Positions 17,394-27,093 of a stretch of 64,000 nt of DNA are shown here, in pieces. The stretch comes from Gammaproteobacteria bacterium. GTDB lineage: Bacteria > Pseudomonadota > Gammaproteobacteria > Pseudomonadales > Pseudohongiellaceae. The notes beneath the pieces are model-generated. The model was given only the letters and a program-made list of their open reading frames with translations. It did not search any database and was not told the origin of the DNA. The position numbers were made by a program, and so were the translations under genes. How positions within the stretch are numbered: position 1 is the stretch's first letter; the number at the start of each line of letters is the position of its first letter. The DNA is taken from NCBI GenBank assembly GCA_041395725.1, contig JAWKZW010000001.1:1736001-1800000 (forward strand), written 5' to 3'.

Positions 17394-17864
17394 TTACCTC
17401 ACAATGGTGACCGGACACGGTGCGTGGTTGGCGACCGCGTGGCTGACACTGCCCAGTATCGCTTTCCTGATACCTGAGCGGCCGTGGGAGCCGATGACAA
17501 CCAGGTCGACATAGTTTTCGGTAGCGAAACGGGAGATCTCTTCCGCTGCCTGACCCCAGGTGGTGGCCAGCTCTGGCGCCGCATTCAGTTTGCCCAGTGC
17601 TTTTACCGTATCGGGCAGCTCTTTCTCACGAACTCTTTTTTCGAGCATATTGCGGACTTCCTCCACCGACATGGTTCCCTGCGGAGGGCCCGCCGGAAAG
17701 CCGCTTGCTCCCCAGGCACTGGCGACGAGCAGATCGTCGCTCTGCACCAACAACAGACTGACACGGGCGTCCAGTGAACGCGCCAGGTCACCGGCGAACG
17801 AGGCCGCTTTGAGGGCCCCCTCTGAGCCATCGGTGGGTACCAGAATGTGTTTAATGGTCGACAT
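17394..17864 (-). CDS. Universal stress protein, UspA family
   Basis: 156 residues, one Usp domain. It starts HILVPTDGSEGALKAASFAGDLA, and the ATP-binding signature GSHGRSGIRKAILGSVS is near residues 124-140, so it is probably an ATP-binding member. It acts in the cytoplasm under stress. The next gene upstream on this strand (DUF1501) ends only 12 bases from its start, so the two may be co-transcribed. Confidence 0.93.
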   Translation of the reverse strand: MSTIKHILVPTDGSEGALKAASFAGDLARSLDARVSLLLVQSDDLLVASAWGASGFPAGPPQGTMSVEEVRNMLEKRVREKELPDTVKALGKLNAAPELATTWGQAAEEISRFATENYVDLVVIGSHGRSGIRKAILGSVSHAVANHAPCPVTIVR

Positions 17865-17876
17865 AAAGATTGCACT

Positions 17877-19124
17877 TCAACCAAAAAGATCAAAAGATTC
17901 AAAGCTACCATTTAAGAAATCTTCTGGCGCCTGATGACCAAGCCAGCCTTCTATCATGGTCTGATAGACGCGACGGAAATCGGTGGTGTGTGCGAGATTG
18001 TCGCCCTCGGTCAGCGCGGTGAGGCTCGGTAATTCGCCATAGTGACCGCCTTTCACCGGTTTGCCGACCACAAACATGTTGTTGGCAGCGCCGTGGTCGG
18101 TGCCCAGGCTGACATTCTCGGGCACTCGGCGGCCGAACTCGGAAAAAACCATCAGCGTGACATCGTCGGCCCGGCCGATACGCTCCAGGTCCTGGATGAA
18201 GGCGGCAATGGCATCCGAAGTGTAAGTGAGCAATCGCTGATGCAGGGCGTTCTGAAAGACGTGCGTATCAAAGGCGTTGTTGCGATAGGACACGTAGTAA
18301 AGCCTGGTAGGCATGCCTGCATCAATCAGCGAGACCACTTTCGGCAGGTCCAGCCCGTTGATACCGTAGTCCACCGGAGAGCGGTAGTTTGACCACGCCT
18401 GGCGTACCAGGGCCGAAGCATCATTGGCGCTGCGTGCGATGTCCAGCAGGAATCGTCGTGACGGGTTGTCGATATTGCCGCTGTCGCGAACCATGGCGAG
18501 CGTGTCTTGTTCTTCGAAAAAAGCATCCCGCATGAAACTTTCCGGTTGATCGAAGACGACGGGTACGTGGTGTTCACTGCGGACAGCCAGGGATTGTCTT
18601 GCGGCCACATTGACCAGGTAGTTGGGGGGTGCGTCCGGTGCCATGGAGTCAGCCAGTCGTCCTACCCAGCCGTATTCCTCGCCGCTGTTCGGGGCCGCTG
18701 TGTGCCAGTATGCCATTGAGGTGAAGTGGGAATAAGAGGGGTTGTCATAACCACAGCCGTGGATGATCGCCAGGTCTCCTTCTTTATAGAGGCGTTCGAA
18801 GCCGGCCATGCCCGGATTCAGGCCGAAATGATCGTCGAGAAGCCGCAGGTTCTGTTTTGCCAGGCCAATGTTCGGCCGCTGGCGGTAATAGGCATCGTCA
18901 CCGTAAGGCACCACGGTATTCAGCCCATCGTTGCCACCCGACAACTCCAGGATCACCAGAATTCTATCATTACGAGGTGCGGCCGCTGCAGCCTCCGCCG
19001 CCCTGCCCAGGACTGAGGGCGCCAGAATGTTGCCACTCAGGCCGGCTACACTGAGCCCGGCCAGGCCTTTCTTGAGCAGGTCACGCCGTTTGATTGCCTG
19101 ATTAAGCAGGTTTCGACTTGTCAT
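17877..19124 (-). CDS. DUF1501 protein with Tat signal
   Basis: About 415 residues from ATG 19124, with GGGAG 7 bases upstream (a longer frame starts at 19148). The N-terminus has a twin-arginine motif (KRRDLLKKGLAGLSVAG), so it is probably exported folded by Tat. The DUF1501 family belongs to the alkaline-phosphatase/sulfatase-like fold; LELSGGNDGLNTVVPYGDDAYY, GLNPGM and FSEFGRRVPENVSLGTDHG are characteristic. The reaction is unknown. It lies downstream of a DUF1800 gene on the same strand, the standard pairing in many bacteria. Confidence 0.9.
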   Translation of the reverse strand: MTSRNLLNQAIKRRDLLKKGLAGLSVAGLSGNILAPSVLGRAAEAAAAAPRNDRILVILELSGGNDGLNTVVPYGDDAYYRQRPNIGLAKQNLRLLDDHFGLNPGMAGFERLYKEGDLAIIHGCGYDNPSYSHFTSMAYWHTAAPNSGEEYGWVGRLADSMAPDAPPNYLVNVAARQSLAVRSEHHVPVVFDQPESFMRDAFFEEQDTLAMVRDSGNIDNPSRRFLLDIARSANDASALVRQAWSNYRSPVDYGINGLDLPKVVSLIDAGMPTRLYYVSYRNNAFDTHVFQNALHQRLLTYTSDAIAAFIQDLERIGRADDVTLMVFSEFGRRVPENVSLGTDHGAANNMFVVGKPVKGGHYGELPSLTALTEGDNLAHTTDFRRVYQTMIEGWLGHQAPEDFLNGSFESFDLFG

Positions 19125-19330
19125 ACCTCTCTCCCTTTGTTTACCCAATCATTGCATAAATTGTTGGCCCGGGACCGCTGCGCTGTTTCCATAGCAGCCT
19201 TTCCAGCGCCGTACTCAATTTTTCTCGATATCACGCAGCGTGGCTGCGCTCAACCCATAAAATTCTCCGTACGACACTGGCATTGCCACTCTGAAAGCTC
19301 CTGACCTCAACAAGTTATGCAATGACTGGG

Positions 19331-21334
19331 TTAGCCCAACTGGTATTCCGGCTGGCTCATGAGAATATGCAATGCCATTCGCAGGGCATCCTCCATGTAG
19401 GTTTCCGCTTCTGCAATAGCGGACGTGCCAAGTTCCCGATCGAGAAAGCCAATCAGCAAGCGGCGCGCTTCCGGCCCCGGCGATACACGCATGAACCGAC
19501 TGATCAAATAGTCGACGACATCGGCGGTAGTCTGGAGTTCCTGCTGGATCACCATCCGGCTAAGGTTCAGCCGGGCGGTGTGGCGAGGAATGGGTTTGAC
19601 CCGCTCGATCGCCATCTGCCAGCCACGGAAGCTGCCGTAGCGGGTGTTGAAGTCTTCATCGCGGTCGGCCAGCCTGTTTGACTCAGCCATGATCTGGCCC
19701 TCGCCGATGCTGGCGGGCTGAGTCGCGGAGGTGATATCCAGCCCCTGGCGGATCCGCTGGGCTACACTCTGTATCTCGCGGCTTGGGTTGCGGCGGTCGG
19801 CCGGAATGAAATTAATGTCAGGGAACAAGACGTCCCTGGCAAAATTGCCGCGCTCCAGAAGCAGACCGGGTGTGATCCAGCTGCGGCCTCCGGCCCAGCC
19901 GGCTACGGTAGGTGGTCTGAACAGGCTCTGGCCCAGGGCGCCAGTTGCCTGGTTAAAATCAGGGACTCCTGGCACGCCCTCGAGGCCAAGTTTTCTGTAA
20001 GTGGAGACGGCCAGTTCTACGGGACTCTTTATGTGCGTGCCCACGGAGGCGGCGCTGTAAAAATCCCGGGACATAAAGATCGTTTCCAGCAGGGCCGCGA
20101 TTCCGTAGTCCGCATCCCTCAGCACTGTACCCAATTGTCGCCGCAGTTCCGGGCTAAGGTCTTCGCGCACAAAGAACCGATAGATCTTGCCGGCAAGGTA
20201 TTCCGCAGTGACCGGCTGCTCCATGATGATGTCTATGATATCAACACCGTCGAAGTTGCCCTGTCGACCAAGAAAGTTCTTGCTGCCATCGTCATGCTGA
20301 TCGGCGTTAATGACAAAATCCAGGTCGGTGAAGTTCCAGCCGGTGAAAGCCCTTGCTCCCTCCCGGATATCGACTTCAGTGTAATTACCGACGCCCATGG
20401 TAAACAGTTCCATGATTTCGCGCGCGAAGTTCTCATTGGGAGCGCCTTTGACATTCACGCCGGCGTCAAGAAAGGCAAGCATGGCGGGGTCCTGGGCCAC
20501 CGCTATCATCAGGTCACGAAAACTCCCGGTGCCCTGGGCATGAAACAGTTCCAGCTCTTTCAGCAGCTTGCGGTAATCACGCACCTTGCCCTCATTGACA
20601 GCGTAATGGCCGTGCCAGAACAGGGCCATCTTTTCCTGCAGCGGTGTATTGGTGGTTACCATTCGGTCTGCCCACCAGTAGGCAACCCGGTCAGTTTCCA
20701 GGGTGCTGGCCCGCAGCCAGTAAAAAAACTTATTAACGATCGGCTGCAGGGGGCGGTTGCCGGCCGGCTTTACTTTAATGCCAAGCGCCTCGCCGTGCTC
20801 CCTGGCCAGCGCAGTAGTAGCCGGGCGGCTGGGCGGGAAGGGCTCCAGGCCCGGGTCGTGGATGCCGGAGTGGTCAAAGGCCTGCAGGTGAGGATTGGCG
20901 GCCGCATCGAAATAAACCAGGCTGCGCACCGCTTCTGATACCGGCAGGGCGGCCAGGGCCTGGACCTGCTCCGGGGTGCCCCCGAAGCCGGCCCGTTCCA
21001 GCAGGTGCGCCGCGCGGTCATAATTCCAGTCGGCGTCCGCGAGTGGAGAAAGATTGTCCTGCCAGGACAGTAAGCCGGCATCCTGCGCCAGTACGAGCCT
21101 GGAGACCAGCAAGACCGCCGCGTACACGGGCATCGAAACCGTCCGGTGCCTGGCGCGCCCGCTGGAGAAATCCTTAAAAAGACCGTTTATGAGACGCCGG
21201 GGGTCTGTCTTGGAAACACTGCTGGAGAGAACTCTGAAGAGGCCCTTAAAGAGGGGCCCGGGCAGATCTGCCGGGCGTATCGCTGCGCGAACAGGGGCGT
21301 TATGAGCCGGGATGCGGCGCACGAAGGTCTTCAT
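19331..21334 (-). CDS. DUF1800 protein, partner of DUF1501
   Basis: About 667 residues from ATG 21334, which has an excellent GGAGGAG site 4 bases away; an in-frame ATG at 21133 directly before a hydrophobic segment (PVYAAVLLVSRLVLAQ) is the alternative. The domain begins AAHLLERAGFGGTPEQVQAL and contains ALFWHGHYAVNEGKV, NENFAREIMELFTMGVGNYTE and GRRSWITPG, all DUF1800. Function unknown; it is exported and typically co-occurs with DUF1501. The 67-residue N-terminal extension contains a repeated amphipathic pattern (LFKGLFRVLSSS, LINGLFKDFSSG), unusual before a signal peptide. Confidence 0.88.
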   Translation of the reverse strand: MKTFVRRIPAHNAPVRAAIRPADLPGPLFKGLFRVLSSSVSKTDPRRLINGLFKDFSSGRARHRTVSMPVYAAVLLVSRLVLAQDAGLLSWQDNLSPLADADWNYDRAAHLLERAGFGGTPEQVQALAALPVSEAVRSLVYFDAAANPHLQAFDHSGIHDPGLEPFPPSRPATTALAREHGEALGIKVKPAGNRPLQPIVNKFFYWLRASTLETDRVAYWWADRMVTTNTPLQEKMALFWHGHYAVNEGKVRDYRKLLKELELFHAQGTGSFRDLMIAVAQDPAMLAFLDAGVNVKGAPNENFAREIMELFTMGVGNYTEVDIREGARAFTGWNFTDLDFVINADQHDDGSKNFLGRQGNFDGVDIIDIIMEQPVTAEYLAGKIYRFFVREDLSPELRRQLGTVLRDADYGIAALLETIFMSRDFYSAASVGTHIKSPVELAVSTYRKLGLEGVPGVPDFNQATGALGQSLFRPPTVAGWAGGRSWITPGLLLERGNFARDVLFPDINFIPADRRNPSREIQSVAQRIRQGLDITSATQPASIGEGQIMAESNRLADRDEDFNTRYGSFRGWQMAIERVKPIPRHTARLNLSRMVIQQELQTTADVVDYLISRFMRVSPGPEARRLLIGFLDRELGTSAIAEAETYMEDALRMALHILMSQPEYQLG

Positions 21335-21501
21335 AGACTCCTCCAGATTCTGTGGAACTACCGGCAGAGTAATGGAGCAGTAAACACATTTCAATGCGCC
21401 CGATCAAACTACCCGATCATTCCGGATACCCCCGGTTTGCGTGAAGCGCCCGACATTGTGTTATAAGGTGTTTTTGTTTCTCAGCAGGAAAGAGCGGGTA
21501 G

Positions 21502-24453
21502 ATGGCTGAAAATTACCAGCACAGTGATTTCGCCCGGCGGCTTGCTAAAGCGCTGCGTGGCAAGGTGTTGTTTGATGATTTCAGCCGCGGTCGTTACAGC
21601 ACGGATGCCTCCATTTATCAGTTGCTGCCTCTCGGCGTGGTTATCCCGGCCGACGAGCAGGATGTCGAGATCGCCGTGCAGATGGCGGCGGACGAGGGAT
21701 TGCCTGTCCTGCCCAGGGGCGGGGGTACCTCTCAGAATGGCCAGGCTATCGGCGAGGCGCTGATGCTGGACACCACCCGGCATCTCAACCGGATTCTGGA
21801 TTTCGACCCTGAGTCACGCACGGTCTGCGTCCAGCCGGGCACCGTACTCGATACCCTCAACCGTTATCTGAAACCCCATGGCCTCTGGTACCCGGTTGAC
21901 GTGTCGACCGCCAATCGGGCCACCCTGGGGGGCATGACTGGTAACAACAGCTGCGGAGCCCGCTCCATTCGCTATGGCAACATGGTCCATAACGTCCGCT
22001 CCATTGAAGCTCTGCTGGCGGACGGCACCAGGGCCCATTTTCAGAACGCCCGAAGCGCTGGCGACGAAAGTCCCGTTTATCAGAAGCTGGTAGCGGATTT
22101 ACTGGCTCTGGGCACGCGGGAGGCTGACGAGATACGGGCCAGGTTTCCAGACCTGCTGCGCCGGGTTGGCGGCTATAACATCGACGAGTTGACCCGGGAT
22201 GCCCCTAATATGGCCAGATTGCTGGTCGGTTCCGAGGGCACGCTGGGCTTTTTTCAACGCATTCATCTGAACCTGCAACCGATTCCCACCCACAAGGTGT
22301 TAGGGATCTGTCATTTTCCCACCTTCTACCAGGCCATGGACAGCACACGGCATATAGTAGGGCTGAATCCGGATGCGGTGGAGCTGGTGGATCGCACTAT
22401 GATCGAACTGGCGCGGGACATTCCATTGTTTGCTCCTACCGTCAGCCGCTTCGTCAACGGCGAGCCGGATGCCTTGCTGCTGGTGGAGTTTGCCGGTGAT
22501 GACCTGGATGAACAGCTGCGCAGGCTGAATGGTCTGGTGGAACTGATGGCTGATCTTGGTTTCCCGGATGCCGTGGTCCGCGCGACCGAACCGGCTTTCC
22601 AGAATGCTGTCTGGGAAGTGCGGAAATCCGGCCTTAATATCATGATGTCCATGAAGGGTGACGGAAAGCCGGTATCGTTCATTGAGGATTGCGCCGTGCG
22701 ACTGGAAGACCTGGCCGAATACACCCGGCGGCTTACGGATATCTTTCATAAGCACGGGACAACCGGCACGTTCTATGCGCATGCCTCGGTAGGAACCCTG
22801 CACGTCAGGCCTGTCCTGAATATGAAAGAAGAAGGCGGGGCGAAGAAAATGCGCGCTATCGCTGAGGAAACTCTCGAGATGGTCCGCGAATACAAAGGCT
22901 CTCATTCCGGCGAGCACGGAGACGGAATATCCAGATCCGAGTTTCATGAATCCATGTTCGGTCGTCGCATGGTGGAGAATTTCGCGGAGGTGAAGCGCTG
23001 TTTCGATCCCGACAATCTGTTCAATCCCGGTAAGATAGTTAACCCCCCAAAAATGGATGACAGGCGCCTGATGCGCTTTCCGCCCGGCTATGGGCCGATA
23101 GCCACTGACGCGCAGCTGGACTGGTCAGACTGGGGCGGTTTCGATCGTGCCGCCGAGATGTGCAATAACAACGGCGCCTGCCGAAAGGCCAACGTAGGCG
23201 TCATGTGTCCCTCATATCGTATCACTGGAGATGAACAGCACCTGACCCGGGGTCGGGCAAATACCTTGCGGCTGGCCCTGACCGGGCAGCTGGGCGAGGA
23301 TGCTCTCACCTCAGAAGCCATGTATCAGGCCATGGATCTGTGTGTCAGCTGTAAAGGTTGTAAGCGTGAGTGCCCTACCGGTGTAGATATGGCGCGCATG
23401 AAAATGGAGTTTCTGTCTCAATACAGACAGCGCCATGGGCTGGCGCTGCGTGATCGTCTGTTCGCCTATCTGCCCCGTTATGCGTATCGCCTGGGCAATC
23501 TCAGTGTTCTGCTTAATCTGCGTGACCAGGTGCCGGGGCTGGCCACTGTTTCACAATGGCTGCTGGGGCTCAGCAGCAAACGCACTCTGCCACGCTGGCG
23601 CAGGGATCAGTTTCGGGCTGCAGAAGAATTAACGAAAGACCATGCAATAACCCGGGCTGACCCTCAGCCGGGCCGCGAGAAAGAAGTGGTGCTGCTGGTC
23701 GATACCTTCAATGGTTGCTTCGAGAGTGAGAATGCCCGCGCGGCAGTGGATGTCCTGCGTGCCGCCGGCTACCGGGTCCACAGCCCTGGTGCAGCCGACT
23801 CCAGCCGGCCCTTGTGCTGCGGGCGCACTTTTTTCTCCAGCGGTCTGCTGGATCAGGCTCGGCACGAAGCCCGGCGCACAATCACCGCCCTGCAACCGTT
23901 CCTGGAACGAGGTGTGCCCGTGGTCGGTCTGGAACCTTCCTGCCTGCTTACCCTGCGCGATGAGTACCTGGCTGTTCTGCCCGGCGCGGATACGCGCAGA
24001 CTGGCTGAGCAGGCGTTCATGCTGGAAGAGTTTCTGGTCGCCGAGCAGGAGGCGGGAAGGTTACAGCTGGACCTGAAACCCATCGCAGCGAACCGTGTCC
24101 TGCTGCACGGACATTGCCATCAGAAAGCTTTTAATGTGCTGACGCCAGTACAGAAATTACTGGCGATGATTCCCGGCCTTGAGGTTCAGACCATAGAATC
24201 CAGTTGTTGCGGTATGGCTGGTTCATTCGGTTACGAGGCCGAGCACTACGAAGCCTCCATGCAGATGGGCGGGTTATCACTCTTTCCTGCCGTGCAGAGC
24301 GCCGATGCAACAGACCTGATCGTGGCGGATGGCACCAGCTGTCGCAGCCAGATCAGCCACGGTACCGGCAGGCAGGCTGTGCACGTAGTGCAGGTGTTGA
24401 AGGAAGCTCTGATCAACCCCCTTTTCGTACCGAAAACTTCGCAGGCGCGTTGA
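21502..24453 (+). CDS. FAD-binding/4Fe-4S dehydrogenase (YdiJ-like GlcD-GlpC fusion)
   Basis: 983 residues. Residues about 1-500 form a vanillyl-alcohol-oxidase-type FAD domain (LPRGGGTSQNGQAIG, GGMTGNNSCGARSIRYG, LVGSEGTLGF) with an oxidase C-terminal cap (GEHGDGISRSEF). It is followed by two Fe-S cysteine clusters at about 555-575 and 613-625 (CVSCKGCKRECPTGVD), then two CCG domains (CCGRTFFSSG; HGHCHQKAF; ESSCCGMAGSFGYE). The layout matches YdiJ and D-lactate or D-2-hydroxyglutarate dehydrogenases. It would oxidise a D-2-hydroxyacid and pass electrons to quinone. Convergent with the nuclease-fold gene and divergent from DUF1800. Confidence 0.9.
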   Translation: MAENYQHSDFARRLAKALRGKVLFDDFSRGRYSTDASIYQLLPLGVVIPADEQDVEIAVQMAADEGLPVLPRGGGTSQNGQAIGEALMLDTTRHLNRILDFDPESRTVCVQPGTVLDTLNRYLKPHGLWYPVDVSTANRATLGGMTGNNSCGARSIRYGNMVHNVRSIEALLADGTRAHFQNARSAGDESPVYQKLVADLLALGTREADEIRARFPDLLRRVGGYNIDELTRDAPNMARLLVGSEGTLGFFQRIHLNLQPIPTHKVLGICHFPTFYQAMDSTRHIVGLNPDAVELVDRTMIELARDIPLFAPTVSRFVNGEPDALLLVEFAGDDLDEQLRRLNGLVELMADLGFPDAVVRATEPAFQNAVWEVRKSGLNIMMSMKGDGKPVSFIEDCAVRLEDLAEYTRRLTDIFHKHGTTGTFYAHASVGTLHVRPVLNMKEEGGAKKMRAIAEETLEMVREYKGSHSGEHGDGISRSEFHESMFGRRMVENFAEVKRCFDPDNLFNPGKIVNPPKMDDRRLMRFPPGYGPIATDAQLDWSDWGGFDRAAEMCNNNGACRKANVGVMCPSYRITGDEQHLTRGRANTLRLALTGQLGEDALTSEAMYQAMDLCVSCKGCKRECPTGVDMARMKMEFLSQYRQRHGLALRDRLFAYLPRYAYRLGNLSVLLNLRDQVPGLATVSQWLLGLSSKRTLPRWRRDQFRAAEELTKDHAITRADPQPGREKEVVLLVDTFNGCFESENARAAVDVLRAAGYRVHSPGAADSSRPLCCGRTFFSSGLLDQARHEARRTITALQPFLERGVPVVGLEPSCLLTLRDEYLAVLPGADTRRLAEQAFMLEEFLVAEQEAGRLQLDLKPIAANRVLLHGHCHQKAFNVLTPVQKLLAMIPGLEVQTIESSCCGMAGSFGYEAEHYEASMQMGGLSLFPAVQSADATDLIVADGTSCRSQISHGTGRQAVHVVQVLKEALINPLFVPKTSQAR

Positions 24454-24538
24454 TGCCCTGTCTGGCCGGGGGTAACTCATTCCCGGAATTTTCAGATTCC
24501 CCGACCCCGCAGCAGAATCTTGGTGAGCCCGGGGGTTT

Positions 24539-25420
24539 CTAAGGGGAGACCGGCTGGCTGCAGCCCAGATCGGCGACCAGCTGCCAGGACTGATTCTTCT
24601 GGTGTCCCGGGAACAGCTCGAGATTGGTCAGCCGTTCAACGTCGCCCAGACTCTGCAGCTGCTGGCAGAATGACTCCGATTGCCGCATGTCATGGGGAAA
24701 GACGAAGCTCGCGATGCCCGAATCGGTAGCCACGATCTTATAATAGCCCGCCAGATTGGTGCCAGGCTCAAGGGGGTCGGAGCCCGGGGCCGTACCGTTA
24801 AAATAGACAGGCCCGGCAATCACATGGATCTCTTCTTCCTGGGCTGTCAGGGAGTTCAGCGCCTGCTCCAGCTGCAGCCAGGCCCCCAGGCGCAGCGGTG
24901 CAGGCATTGGCAGCATATTGCTGGTGTTGTTGAGTTCTGACCAGTACGGAGTGCTGGCAAAGCTGGTCAAAGGCACCAGGCGGACCCGGTTCTGTTCCCG
25001 GCTGACAGGCGTCGAAATGCCACCGTAAGGGCTGGCGCTACTCCTGATATCGGGCAGGTTATCCACCGGTTCCAGTTCCTCCATATCCGCCAGCCGCGAT
25101 ATCTCGGAAAGATTGGCCAGCCGGTCCGGATGCCATTCCCTCGGCAGCAGCGAGGCAATACCCACGGCATCCCGGGTCAGCCGGTAGGCAACCCAGTCGG
25201 AGCGGCGGCTGTAGCTGTTCAGGCCTGCGGCATAAAGGTGATGGATCACCACTCTTGAGTTGTTGGCGGTTATAGCCGACCGGTACTGTGGACAGGAGTC
25301 CTGACAATGGGTGATGGCGATTTCCTGGGCAGAGGCTGTGACCGGAAACAGGTGCATGACGGCGGCGATTAGCGAGCCGGCAAGCAACGGATTGACTTGT
25401 TTGCTGAGTGACATTTTCAT
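24539..25420 (-). CDS. DNA/RNA non-specific endonuclease-fold protein lacking catalytic residues
   Basis: About 293 residues from ATG 25420 (the longer frame from 25594 has no signal at its start). The signal peptide ends VTASAQEI. HHLYAAGLNSYSRRSDWVAYRLT and SFASTPYWSELNNTSNMLP match the secreted beta-beta-alpha-metal nuclease family (Serratia nuclease/EndoG). Where active members have DRGH, this one has NRVR, so the general-base His is gone. Where the Mg-binding Asn sits in LNQGAW, this one has LRLGAW. The Glu of WLQLE is kept. The gene is intact, so it is more likely a repurposed nuclease fold than a dead gene. Confidence 0.75.
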   Translation of the reverse strand: MKMSLSKQVNPLLAGSLIAAVMHLFPVTASAQEIAITHCQDSCPQYRSAITANNSRVVIHHLYAAGLNSYSRRSDWVAYRLTRDAVGIASLLPREWHPDRLANLSEISRLADMEELEPVDNLPDIRSSASPYGGISTPVSREQNRVRLVPLTSFASTPYWSELNNTSNMLPMPAPLRLGAWLQLEQALNSLTAQEEEIHVIAGPVYFNGTAPGSDPLEPGTNLAGYYKIVATDSGIASFVFPHDMRQSESFCQQLQSLGDVERLTNLELFPGHQKNQSWQLVADLGCSQPVSP

Positions 25421-25653
25421 AGTGCCTGGTTCACCGAATCCTAGTGATATATAAGTGGATAGCGATTTTCTCACCGTCTCTCGCACCAGATCAATTCTGG
25501 TGTTTCCTGATAATCGCTGGCCAACTGGGCGGGAAGGCCCAACTTCTTTGCTCAGAATACAACTTTTAGGGTTGGTTGCGCAGCAAACTGTCACGGGTAC
25601 CGGACCTACTCTTGATTCCGATCAATGTTAAGGTACTTCTTACATCCCGCTGC

Positions 25654-27027
25654 TTACACCAGCCCCAGTGTCCACATCAGACAGACCGTCAGAAAGGTCG
25701 CGATGCCGCCCACGAAGGTTGCCCCGCCGTAGGTAAAGACTGCATCGGGGACCCGCAATCGGGACAGCGAGGTGCACACCCAGAAATAGCTGCTGTTGAC
25801 GTACTTGATGATTACAGAACCGCTCGCGCCGGCCAGCATGGCGGCTTCCGGCGACAGGCCCAGGCTGCCCAGCATTGGCGCCACCAGCGAGGCCGCGGTA
25901 ATCACCCCGACGGTCGTGGAGCCGGTAATCATGTTGCCGATAATGCCAATAACAAAAGGCAGCAGAATAGTGGGCAGACCGTAATCGGTGAACAGCGAGG
26001 CGATAGTCTCGACAGCCGGCGTGCCGCGCAGAATTGCGCTCAGTGAACCCCCGAGCCCGGTCACAACCAGGATCATTGCCGAGGTTTTAAGTGCCGCCTC
26101 CACCCATTGATCCCGGGCTTTTTCCCGATCATCCGCACTGCGGATGTTACGGTAGGCCAGCCAGACCCCGATGGAAAGTGCCACCACCGGCCAGCCCAGG
26201 TATTGGAAGAGGGTGCGTATGAAATGCCCCTCCTCAAGGACCAGGGACACCACACTCTGGGTTCCAATCAACAGAATGGGAATGACAATGGGCGTATAGG
26301 AGTTGAGGGTGCTGGGCAGGTCGGACGGGCCCTCGACGTGCAGACTCTCCATGGAGATTCCCTCAAACTCGTCGCTGGCCATGGTTTTGATCCGTGGCCC
26401 GGCAACGTACATGCCCCAGGCCCAACTGGCCAGGGAGCCGGCCAGGCAGGCGATGCCTCCATAGATGATGGTGGTACCGATATCGGCACCGACGATGGCT
26501 GCCGCAGCCAGTGGACCGGGCGTGGGCGGAACGATGGCATGGGTCAGTTGGAGAGCGCCTACCAGGCCCGTAGACATGGTCGCGATGCTGACCCCCATGG
26601 TCCTGGCTGCGGAATGCACCAGCGGGTTTAGAATCACATAGGCCACATCGGAAAAAATGGCGATACCGATGATAAACCCGGTCAGTGTCAGCGCCAGCGG
26701 CATGCGGGATCGCCCCACCAGGTTTACCATCGATCGCGTTATCACCTGAATCGCACCGGTGTGCTTCATTGCTTCGGCGATGATCGAGCCCAGCACGATC
26801 ACGACGCCGATTGATCCCAGCGTATTGCCGAACCCGCTCTCGAAAGCGTCGATAAAATTGTTCTGCTGTATCCCGGGTAACACGCCGAACAGCAGGATAG
26901 GAATCAACAGCGCAAAAAATACATGCCATTTCCACTTTGCAATGAGGAACAGCAGCAGGAAGATAACGACCGAGAAGCCAAGAAGGGAGATGGCGGCGCT
27001 GGTGTTGACCGCGGTAGAAGGATCCAT
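25654..27027 (-). CDS. GntP-family permease (gluconate or related hydroxyacid)
   Basis: 457 residues, hydrophobic throughout with about 12 helices. HAIVPPTPGPLAAAAIVGADIGTTIIYG and GIAIFSDVAYVILNPL are GntP-family signatures. The family imports gluconate, glycerate and related hydroxyacids with protons. The aminotransferase of glyoxylate metabolism lies upstream on the same strand with 66 bases between them, so glycerate or hydroxypyruvate-related traffic is a reasonable guess. Confidence 0.9.
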   Translation of the reverse strand: MDPSTAVNTSAAISLLGFSVVIFLLLFLIAKWKWHVFFALLIPILLFGVLPGIQQNNFIDAFESGFGNTLGSIGVVIVLGSIIAEAMKHTGAIQVITRSMVNLVGRSRMPLALTLTGFIIGIAIFSDVAYVILNPLVHSAARTMGVSIATMSTGLVGALQLTHAIVPPTPGPLAAAAIVGADIGTTIIYGGIACLAGSLASWAWGMYVAGPRIKTMASDEFEGISMESLHVEGPSDLPSTLNSYTPIVIPILLIGTQSVVSLVLEEGHFIRTLFQYLGWPVVALSIGVWLAYRNIRSADDREKARDQWVEAALKTSAMILVVTGLGGSLSAILRGTPAVETIASLFTDYGLPTILLPFVIGIIGNMITGSTTVGVITAASLVAPMLGSLGLSPEAAMLAGASGSVIIKYVNSSYFWVCTSLSRLRVPDAVFTYGGATFVGGIATFLTVCLMWTLGLV

Positions 27028-27093
27028 TTTTTTAGTACCTTGTTATTGTTCTTTCTTTATCTGTCACTGAAAACAGGACTGTAAACTGCTCTC

